Positions 5,538 to 11,375 of a DNA stretch of 15,140 bases are shown here, piece after piece. Location: NCBI GenBank assembly GCA_903933395.1, contig CAIZKA010000141.1, positions 1 to 15,140 of the forward strand, in the 5' to 3' direction. A program made the translations under genes and the position numbers. A model generated the notes under the pieces. That model worked only from the letters and a program-made list of their open reading frames with translations, was not told where the DNA came from and made no database searches. This DNA comes from an uncultured beta proteobacterium. GTDB taxonomy: Bacteria > Pseudomonadota > Gammaproteobacteria > Burkholderiales > Rhodocyclaceae. The first letter of the stretch is position 1. Every line of letters starts with the position of its first letter.

Positions 5538-7109
5538 ATGAATATCAAGGAATGGATTTTCACCACTGACCACAAGCGTGTGGGGATCCTCTATCTGATC
5601 GGCTCGATGGCGGCTTTCGCGGTCGCCGGTGTTATGGCAATGATGATGCGGATCGAACTGTCATCCCTCGGGCCGACCATCACCGCCAATCCGACCACGT
5701 ACAACGTCTGGCTCTATTCGCATGGCGCCATCATGATTCTCGCCTTCCAGATTCCGGCGCTGACGGGTTTTTTTGCCAACTTCTGCATACCGCTGATGAT
5801 CGGCGCCAAGGACGTGGCCTTCCCTCGCGTCAATGCCCTTTCGGTATGGCTGTTCTATGTGGGCGTGATCCTGGCGCTGCTCACGTTTTTTGTCCCCGAT
5901 CCTCCTGATGTGATGTGGACCGGCTACCCGCCCTATTCCACCATCACTACGGGAAATACCGCGTTCTATACGTTTACCGTGCTGATTCTGGGCTTCGCCT
6001 CGATCATCGGCGGTGTAAACTTTCTCACCACGGTCGTCTACATGCGGGCGCCGGGCATGGGGTGGACCAAGCTCAACATATTCGTCTGGTGCACCCTGGG
6101 GGCCTTTGTCCTGCAGTTGATCTTCGTTCCGGTGCTGGGTACTGCGGTAACCCTGATCAGCCTGGACAAATATCTGGGTACCCACTTCTTCGATCCAACC
6201 AATGGCGGCGACGTGCTCACCTACCAGAACCTGTTCTGGTTCTACTCCCACCCTGCGGTATATGTGATCTTCCTGCCGTTTTTCGGCGTCCTGTTCGAGA
6301 TCGTTGCCACTTTCGCGCGCAACCGGGTGTTCAATTACAAGATGGTGGTTTTCGGCGGCATCTTCGGCATTGTCGCTCTCGCCGGGGTTGTCTGGGTGCA
6401 CCACTTGTACGTTTCCGGAATGGCCGACTGGCTGCGGATTGGCATGATGGTAACGACACTGATGATCTCGGTGCCGGTGGGCCTGATGTTGATCGGACTG
6501 GTGGGAACCCTTTACAAGGGCTCGATTTCGTTCGAAACGCCGATGCTGTATGCCTCCGGCGTAATGTTCCTGTTCCTCATCGGCGGACTTACCGGCATTC
6601 CGCTGGCGGTGCCGTCGCTTACCGTTCATCTGGCCCGGACTTATTACGTGGTGGGCCACTTCCACTACGTAATGGCGGTCGCGGGGACGTTCTCGATCTT
6701 TGCCGGCGTGTACTACTGGTTCCCCAAGTTCACCGGCCGCATGTACAACGAGTTCTGGGGCAAACTTGGTTTCTGGATCACGTTTGTGGGTACCAACATG
6801 GTCTTCTGGACCATGATGGACATCGGTGTCCAGGGGATGCCCCGGCGCTATTATGACTATGCGCAATTCCCGCAGTTTGTCAGCGCCCACCAGTTCATGA
6901 CGTTGGGATCGATAATTCTCGGTATCGGCTTCGTGATAGCCGTGGTCAACTGGATCGTCGGCGCAATACGCGGCCCCAAGGCTGGCGACAATCCCTGGGG
7001 TTCCCATTCCCTCGAGTGGACTACCGTTTCCCCGCCGCCTCATGGCAACTGGCCGAGTCCGCCTTCGGTGGCGGAAAACTGGACTCCCTACGGCTACGAT
7101 AAACCTTGA
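5538..7109 (+). CDS. coxA: Heme-copper oxygen reductase subunit I, A2-like, lacking the K-channel
   Basis: This is the catalytic subunit, predicted to reduce O2 to water in the inner membrane (523 residues, usual length, about 12 membrane segments). Ligands are intact: His62 and His376 for the low-spin heme, His374 for the high-spin heme, and His238, His288 and His289 for CuB. Tyr242 is at the His-Tyr crosslink position. D-channel residues Asp92, Asn81 and Asn99 are kept. The Glu at the D-channel end is replaced by the A2-type motif YSHPAVY (236-242). An ungapped alignment, from memory, to the Rhodobacter aa3 sequence VPTGIK gives VPVGLM, so the K-channel Thr and Lys are Val314 and Met317. 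The Mg ligands His and Asp are Ala366 and Arg367. AGGGAT precedes the start. Confidence 0.93.
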   Translation: MNIKEWIFTTDHKRVGILYLIGSMAAFAVAGVMAMMMRIELSSLGPTITANPTTYNVWLYSHGAIMILAFQIPALTGFFANFCIPLMIGAKDVAFPRVNALSVWLFYVGVILALLTFFVPDPPDVMWTGYPPYSTITTGNTAFYTFTVLILGFASIIGGVNFLTTVVYMRAPGMGWTKLNIFVWCTLGAFVLQLIFVPVLGTAVTLISLDKYLGTHFFDPTNGGDVLTYQNLFWFYSHPAVYVIFLPFFGVLFEIVATFARNRVFNYKMVVFGGIFGIVALAGVVWVHHLYVSGMADWLRIGMMVTTLMISVPVGLMLIGLVGTLYKGSISFETPMLYASGVMFLFLIGGLTGIPLAVPSLTVHLARTYYVVGHFHYVMAVAGTFSIFAGVYYWFPKFTGRMYNEFWGKLGFWITFVGTNMVFWTMMDIGVQGMPRRYYDYAQFPQFVSAHQFMTLGSIILGIGFVIAVVNWIVGAIRGPKAGDNPWGSHSLEWTTVSPPPHGNWPSPPSVAENWTPYGYDKP

Positions 7110-7139
7110 TCGGCGGGTTCAGAGTCGGGTAGGCAGCGG

Positions 7140-7820
7140 GTGGAACTGCCTGCTCCGGATCAACGGGGATCGGCTAACCCAGCAAACAGTGGCTGGTTGC
7201 GCTGGTTGTTGTTCAGTGGACTCCTGCTGACGTTGCTGGGCGCAGTGCTGATACTGCGAACTGCAGGCAGCGGGCCCTCACCGGAGGGAGAATTGCCCGG
7301 CGTCACCGAAGTCCGCGACGACAAGCCTCTGCCGGTTTTCGCTCTGCGCGGACCACGCGGGGAGTTCACCAATTCGCATTTTCTCGGGCACTGGAGCTTC
7401 ATGTTCTTTGGCTACACGCAATGCCCGGATGTTTGTCCCACGGGGCTCACCCTAATGAAGGAGGTTAGGGCGATGCTTGGTACCGCCCCGCCAGCGACGG
7501 CCTTTCAGGTGGTCTTCGTTTCCGTCGATCCTCGCCGCGACACGGCTCAATTGCTGCGCGAGTATATGGCGGCATTCGATCCATCCTTCATCGGCGTCAG
7601 CGGTGATGATGCAGCGTTGTCACCGCTGACCAAGAACCTGGGCGTCTACTACCAGCGCAACGACAGCACGGATTTACAGCGCTACACGGTCGATCACTCC
7701 GCAGGGATCTATCTCGTCAATCCGCGCGGGCAACTGGCGGCAGTATTTTCGCCGCCGCAGGAAGCCGCCAAGCTTACCGCCAACTATCGCCGCATCGTGC
7801 AGCAGCATCCGAACCAGTGA
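7140..7820 (+). CDS. Sco1/SenC copper chaperone, N-terminally anchored
   Basis: This is a second Sco-family protein, probably for CuA assembly in the periplasm. The 226-residue product has an N-terminal membrane anchor (residues 19-39) and a thioredoxin-like domain. It has the classical copper site FFGYTQCPDVCP (Cys95, Cys99) and VDHSAGIYLVNPRG (His186). It is closer to the textbook Sco1 pattern than the paralogue upstream of subunit II, which has CDGTC and a C-terminal anchor. The GTG at 7140 is used as start because it places the anchor near the N-terminus. It follows coxA by 30 bases and lies in the same operon. Confidence 0.9.
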   Translation: MELPAPDQRGSANPANSGWLRWLLFSGLLLTLLGAVLILRTAGSGPSPEGELPGVTEVRDDKPLPVFALRGPRGEFTNSHFLGHWSFMFFGYTQCPDVCPTGLTLMKEVRAMLGTAPPATAFQVVFVSVDPRRDTAQLLREYMAAFDPSFIGVSGDDAALSPLTKNLGVYYQRNDSTDLQRYTVDHSAGIYLVNPRGQLAAVFSPPQEAAKLTANYRRIVQQHPNQ

Positions 7821-7827
7821 GGAAGGC

Positions 7828-7881
7828 ATGCAGGCACATGATAAACTTCTCGGCCGGATCCCGGTCACTCCCCAAGCGTGA
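7828..7881 (+). CDS. Possible 17-residue leader peptide coupled to ctaB
   Basis: An ATG at 7828 has a strong Shine-Dalgarno-like stretch (GAGGAAGG, 7819-7826). It opens a 17-codon frame, MQAHDKLLGRIPVTPQA. Its TGA stop (7879-7881) overlaps the GTG start of ctaB (7878-7880) in a GTGA junction. ctaB itself has no visible Shine-Dalgarno sequence, so coupling through this peptide would explain how ctaB is translated. No homologue is recognised, and chance cannot be excluded for so short a frame. Confidence 0.4.
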   Translation: MQAHDKLLGRIPVTPQA

Positions 7882-8777
7882 AAACCACTAGTCTTAAACT
7901 GCAATCCGGCTCCGACCGGCTGCGCCACTATTTTCAGCTGACCAAGCCGCGCGTGGTATCGCTGATCGTGTTTTGCGCGGTGATAGGCATGTTCCTCGCA
8001 GTTCCCGGAATGGTGCCCTGGCGCATCCTGTTGGCCGGTACCGCTGGCATCGCCCTGGTTGCCGGTGCGGCGGCGGCGGCGAATTGCCTGATCGAACAGA
8101 AAATCGACGCGCTGATGGCGCGCACCCGCGGCCGGCCCTTGCCGCAAGGCGAGGTCAATTCCCTTGAGACCCTGCTGTTTTCCGGCCTGATCGGCGGCAC
8201 CGGGCTGTTCCTGCTCTACGCCTGGGTGAATCCATTCACCATGTGGCTGACCTTCGCCACCTTCGTCGGTTATGCGGTGATCTACACGATCTTCCTCAAG
8301 CCCAATACGTCGCAGAACATCGTCATAGGCGGCGCTTCCGGCGCGATGCCTCCGGTGCTCGGCTGGGCCGCGGTGACCGGCGATGCACCGGGCGAGGCCT
8401 GGCTGCTGTTCCTGATCATTTTCGTGTGGACGCCGCCGCATTTCTGGTCGCTGGCGCTCTACCGGACCAAGGAATATGCCGCTGCCGGCCTGCCGATGTT
8501 GCCGGTGACGCATGGCGCCGAATACACCCGGCGCCACGTGTTCCTGTACACCGTGGGCCTGACGCTGATTACCCTCGTGCCTTACGCGATCGGGATGACG
8601 GGCTGGTTCTACCTGACGTCCGCCGTGCTGCTCGACACGATTTTTCTCGGCTACGCCTGGCTGATCTGGAAAGAATATTCCGACGCGGTGGCACGCATCA
8701 CCTTCCGCTGGTCGATCGTATATCTCGCGCTGCTGTTCGCCGCCCTGCTGGTCGATCACTACCTGCCGCCCTGGTAG
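7878..8777 (+). CDS. ctaB: Protoheme IX farnesyltransferase (heme O synthase)
   Basis: CtaB (CyoE) transfers a farnesyl group to heme B to make heme O, the precursor of heme A, in the inner membrane. The 299-residue UbiA-family product has the prenyl-diphosphate site NCLIEQKIDALMARTRGRP (residues 69-87). Here the first acidic position of the usual DxxxD is Glu73 and the second is Asp77. It also carries ASGAMPPVLGW and TPPHFWSLAL, and has about seven to nine membrane segments. The GTG at 7878 is the start; it has no visible ribosome binding site and overlaps the stop of a 17-codon frame. It is the last gene of the oxidase operon. CtaA, needed to go from heme O to heme A, is not in the window. 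Confidence 0.94.
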   Translation: MKTTSLKLQSGSDRLRHYFQLTKPRVVSLIVFCAVIGMFLAVPGMVPWRILLAGTAGIALVAGAAAAANCLIEQKIDALMARTRGRPLPQGEVNSLETLLFSGLIGGTGLFLLYAWVNPFTMWLTFATFVGYAVIYTIFLKPNTSQNIVIGGASGAMPPVLGWAAVTGDAPGEAWLLFLIIFVWTPPHFWSLALYRTKEYAAAGLPMLPVTHGAEYTRRHVFLYTVGLTLITLVPYAIGMTGWFYLTSAVLLDTIFLGYAWLIWKEYSDAVARITFRWSIVYLALLFAALLVDHYLPPW

Positions 8778-8795
8778 GTCAGAGCGCAGCAAGAC

Positions 8796-8827
8796 AAAGG
8801 GCAGCCGTGTTACGGGCTGCCCTTTTT
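8796..8827. terminator. Bidirectional intrinsic terminator between ctaB and rpoH
   Basis: AAGGGCAGCC (8797-8806) and GGCTGCCCTT (8815-8824) form a perfect 10-bp stem with an 8-base loop, extendable by one A-T pair. A T-run (8823-8827) follows on the plus strand, with A residues on the opposite side. It sits 19 bases past the ctaB stop and just beyond the rpoH stop, so it probably ends both convergent transcripts. Confidence 0.9.
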
Positions 8828-8844
8828 CATTCCTGCCGGAACTG

Positions 8845-9741
8845 TCACGCCGCGAGCCGGCCCTTCATTTTCTGCATGGCCTTGACTTCGATCTGGCGGA
8901 TCCGCTCCGCCGAAACGCCGTACTCGGCGGCCAGTTCATGCAGCGTTGCGGCTTCTTCGCCGTCTGCCACCAGCCAGCGCCTTTGCACGATGGTGCGGCT
9001 GCGCTCGTCGAGGCTGGCCAGAGCCGAACTCAGGCCCTCATCCTGCAAGCGGTCGTATTCCTTTCGCTCAAGTATGGCGGAGGGTTCGACGCTGCGGTCG
9101 GCGGCAAGGTAGGCGATCGGCGCGTAGCTGTCCTCGTCGTCATCCGTCAGCGGTTCCAGAGAAACGTCGGACCCGGTCAGGCGCGTTTCCATTTCGATGA
9201 CTTCTTCCGGTTTGACGCCGAGCCTCTTCGCTACCGCCGTCACTTCCTCGGCGCCCAGAGTGTTGAAGCCCTGCCGCGAATCCGCGTCCTGGGCGAGAGC
9301 CGCCTTGATGCTGCGCAGATTGAAGAACAGCTTGCGTTGCGCCTTGGTGGTGGCGATTTTGACCAGGCGCCAGTTCTTCAGGATGTACTCGTGTATCTCG
9401 GCCTTGATCCAGTGCATGGCGAAAGACACCAGACGGACGCCGCGGTCGGGATCGAAGCGCTTCACAGCCTTCATCAGGCCGATGTTGCCTTCCTGGATCA
9501 GGTCGGCGTGCGGCAAGCCATAGCCCAGATAGCCGCGAGCGATCGCAATCACCAGACGCAAATGGGATGTCACCAGTTGGCGCGCCGCATCGAGATCATC
9601 TTTCTCGCGAAAGCGGCGGGCGAGCGACTGTTCTTCAGCCTCGCTCAACATCGGTACGCGATTCGCGGCCGAAATGAACGCCTCGATGCTCCCGCTGGCG
9701 GCGAACGTCGGCAAATGGTCAAGAGACAGGGTACGGCTCAC
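8845..9741 (-). CDS. rpoH: RNA polymerase heat-shock sigma factor sigma-32
   Basis: RpoH directs RNA polymerase to heat-shock promoters. The 298-residue product has the sigma-70 region 2 stretch HLRLVIAIARGYLGYGLP and DLIQEGNIGLMKAVKRFDP (residues 60-98). The RpoH box QRKLFFNLR at 135-143 separates it from RpoD and RpoS. A C-terminal region 4 helix-turn-helix is present (LHELAAEYGVSAERIRQIE). Translation starts at GTG 9741 with a strong AGGAGGT about seven bases upstream. A perfect CIRCE element and a sigma-E-like promoter lie directly upstream, pointing to control by HrcA and by envelope stress. It is transcribed convergent to ctaB and in the same direction as ftsYEX. Confidence 0.96.
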   Translation of the reverse strand: MSRTLSLDHLPTFAASGSIEAFISAANRVPMLSEAEEQSLARRFREKDDLDAARQLVTSHLRLVIAIARGYLGYGLPHADLIQEGNIGLMKAVKRFDPDRGVRLVSFAMHWIKAEIHEYILKNWRLVKIATTKAQRKLFFNLRSIKAALAQDADSRQGFNTLGAEEVTAVAKRLGVKPEEVIEMETRLTGSDVSLEPLTDDDEDSYAPIAYLAADRSVEPSAILERKEYDRLQDEGLSSALASLDERSRTIVQRRWLVADGEEAATLHELAAEYGVSAERIRQIEVKAMQKMKGRLAA

Positions 9742-9765
9742 GGTAAGACCTCCTTGAACAGAATA

Positions 9766-9792
9766 TTAGCACTCCTTGGCTGAGAGTGCTAA
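9766..9792. promoter_or_regulatory. CIRCE operator (HrcA binding site) upstream of rpoH
   Basis: TTAGCACTC (9766-9774), nine spacer bases, and GAGTGCTAA (9784-9792) match the CIRCE consensus at every arm position and in spacing. HrcA binds CIRCE as a heat-sensitive repressor, classically at groESL and dnaK. Here it lies 24 bases before the rpoH start codon. It covers the predicted start point and the -10 region. Confidence 0.93.
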
Positions 9793-9808
9793 AAGTCGCG
9801 GAAGTTCC
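9781..9808 (-). promoter_or_regulatory. Sigma-E-like promoter for rpoH
   Basis: On the minus strand GGAACTT (9808-9802) is followed after 16 bases by TCTCA (9785-9781). The sigma-E consensus is GGAACTT with TCTGA-like -10 boxes, so the -35 box is perfect and the -10 box has one mismatch. One of the E. coli rpoH promoters is sigma-E dependent with a GAACTT box. The predicted leader is about 33 bases. An overlapping sigma-70-type pair (TTAGCA, 18 bases, TAATAT) is also possible. Confidence 0.5.
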
Positions 9809-9827
9809 CGATTAAATTTGTCGGGAA
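9805..9827. promoter_or_regulatory. Second dyad upstream of CIRCE
   Basis: TTCCCGA (9805-9811), nine spacer bases, and TCGGGAA (9821-9827) form a perfect dyad. It has the same 9-base spacing as CIRCE, lies 12 bases beyond it, and overlaps the -35 box of the sigma-E-like promoter. The protein that might bind is unknown. Confidence 0.4.
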
Positions 9828-9933
9828 TTGCCGGTCTTTCTTTCAGGGGCGCGGGGATGTAAGCGCTACAGGGTCGGGCCGTCAGGGCAGCTACTGCCAG
9901 GGATCAGGTCGCCACGACACGACCGGCGCCGGG

Positions 9934-10326
9934 TCAGGCTCCGGTTTTCGGAGGGGCGCCCGGGGGGCGCTTTGATTTCTTGAAGAAGCGCTTTGAGGGT
10001 TTGGCTCCGGGTACCGGGTCCTGCCGCCTCGCCTGCTCCGGGCGTCGCCCCTGACCCTGACCGGAACCCTGGCGTCGTCCCGGTTCCGGCTGCATGCCGG
10101 GCGAACCCTGAACGCGGTTGCCCGGCGCCAGACAGATTTCGAGTTCGATAATCTCGTCCCAGATGGCATCGGTGCGCTGATGGTCGGGAATTGCCAGCAA
10201 TTCGCGCAGGCGGCGTCGCGGATCCGGTGCCTGCGGCTCATTGCGAACCGGTTCTGCCGGCGGCTGTTCACCGGGTGCAGGGTCTGCCACGGGCTGTTCT
10301 ATGGGTTGCTCTTCGTTCATTTTCAT
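9934..10326 (-). CDS. Small hypothetical protein between ftsX and rpoH
   Basis: This 130-residue protein is not recognised. It has three parts. Residues 1-35 are acidic and rich in Pro, Gln and Glu. Residues 36-71 are a likely folded helical core with DPRRRLRELLAIPDHQRTD and IWDEIIELEICLAPGNR. Residues 72-130 form a very basic, low-complexity tail rich in Arg, Gln, Gly and Pro, with KRFFKKSKRPPG near its end. No signal peptide or membrane segment is seen, so it is probably cytoplasmic. The ATG at 10326 lacks a clear Shine-Dalgarno sequence, and ATG 10320 is equally possible. It lies 149 bases downstream of ftsX. The core has ordinary codon use and looks conserved in type. Confidence 0.62.
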   Translation of the reverse strand: MKMNEEQPIEQPVADPAPGEQPPAEPVRNEPQAPDPRRRLRELLAIPDHQRTDAIWDEIIELEICLAPGNRVQGSPGMQPEPGRRQGSGQGQGRRPEQARRQDPVPGAKPSKRFFKKSKRPPGAPPKTGA

Positions 10327-10475
10327 ATTATCGCCCGAATAATCGGTTCCGTTCCAGTGTTGTTGGTCGAGCCCGACGGAATGTGGGGTTTTTGCCTACG
10401 GACTCCCCGCCAAATGCCCTTGAAGCCGGAACAAGCCGCCGCCAGGACTCCGCGATGCTGCGTATTTTTCAGTTC

Positions 10476-11375
10476 TCAATTCTGCCTGAGATACTCGCTC
10501 AACGAGATCAACGCCCCGAGCCAGCCCAAGCCGGCGGCGACGGCCAGCAGCAGGGCCGAGTCGCGCGCGTCAAGCGACTGGAGGACGAGCGTGAGGTCAT
10601 ACAGCCGCACCAGTTCGCCGAGGGGCGCGCGCAACCAGAGCGCGGCAGCGCCCACCAGCAGCCAGGCGACGATTCCGCCGCCCAATCCAAGCAGCAGTCC
10701 GTAATAAAGGAAAGGACGCCGGACGAAGCTATCGGTGGCGCCAAGCAGCCGGCTTACCTCGATTTCCGCGCGATAAGTCAGTACTTGCATGCGAATGATG
10801 CTGAAGCTGATCGCAATCAATCCGGCACTCAGCAGCACGCCGAGCACCAGCACCGCCGTGCGTCCCAGCTTGAGCAGGGCATCGAGCCGGCGTACCCAGG
10901 CGGAATCGAGCTGTACATGTTCGACCTTGGGCCACTGGCGGAACTCCACCGCGAGTTGTTCCATCACCTCCGGACGCTCATCCGCAGCGGTCAGCACGAA
11001 GGCATCAGGAAACGGGTTTGCCGCAAGGGCCTCGATCACTTCGCGCAGCCCGGGGTTGGCTTTCATGCGCGCCAGGGTCTCGTCCCGCGGCAGAAACTGA
11101 ACCCGCTTTATGTCGCTGCGCTTCTTCAGGCGGGACTCGATTTCCGCCGCCATCGCGCGGTCGGCACTGGATGCCATGAAAATTGAAATCTGGGGTGCTG
11201 CTGCAGTCGTGCCGGCCAGGCCCAGGGCGTTGGCGAGCAGCATCTGGCCCCCTGCCGGCAAGGCGAGGGCGACACCGATGGCAAGCAGGTAGAGCAGGCT
11301 GTTCAACGGCGCGGCGCCCAGCCGCCGCATTGCCAGGCGGGCGGCTGCGCGGTGGTGATCCAGCCAGACCATCAT
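10476..11375 (-). CDS. ftsX: Cell division protein FtsX
   Basis: FtsX is the membrane partner of FtsE. The complex recruits and activates cell-wall hydrolases at the septum and has an ABC-transporter-like fold. The 299-residue product has a first membrane segment at about residues 25-49 and a periplasmic domain to about 170 (QISIFMASSADRAM, VQFLPRDETLARMK). Three more membrane segments follow in the MacB/FtsX-type C-terminal region, with the conserved EIEVSRLLGATDSFVRRPFL. Its ATG at 11375 overlaps the ftsE TGA (ATGA), so the two are translationally coupled. A second ATG at 11372 is possible. Confidence 0.94.
   Translation of the reverse strand: MMVWLDHHRAAARLAMRRLGAAPLNSLLYLLAIGVALALPAGGQMLLANALGLAGTTAAAPQISIFMASSADRAMAAEIESRLKKRSDIKRVQFLPRDETLARMKANPGLREVIEALAANPFPDAFVLTAADERPEVMEQLAVEFRQWPKVEHVQLDSAWVRRLDALLKLGRTAVLVLGVLLSAGLIAISFSIIRMQVLTYRAEIEVSRLLGATDSFVRRPFLYYGLLLGLGGGIVAWLLVGAAALWLRAPLGELVRLYDLTLVLQSLDARDSALLLAVAAGLGWLGALISLSEYLRQN

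Noticed and set aside
5661..7043. A 460-codon open frame on the minus strand opposite coxA
   Set aside because: It is a shadow of the coxA codon pattern: rich in His, Arg, Asp and Gly, with no recognisable domain, lying wholly opposite a clear gene.
4736..7109. Subunits II and I as an sNOR-type nitric oxide reductase
   Set aside because: Gene order II-I-SenC fits, but the active-site Tyr242, all CuB histidines and the D-channel are kept, which favours O2 reduction. Kept only as an alternative to test.
8243..9112. A 289-codon plus-strand frame spanning the ends of ctaB and rpoH
   Set aside because: It runs through a strong terminator and two well-identified genes in other frames. The composition is Arg-rich filler.
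9891..10271. A 126-codon minus-strand frame overlapping the small hypothetical gene
   Set aside because: It is the Arg-rich alternate frame of the gene at 9934-10326, which has a better helical core.
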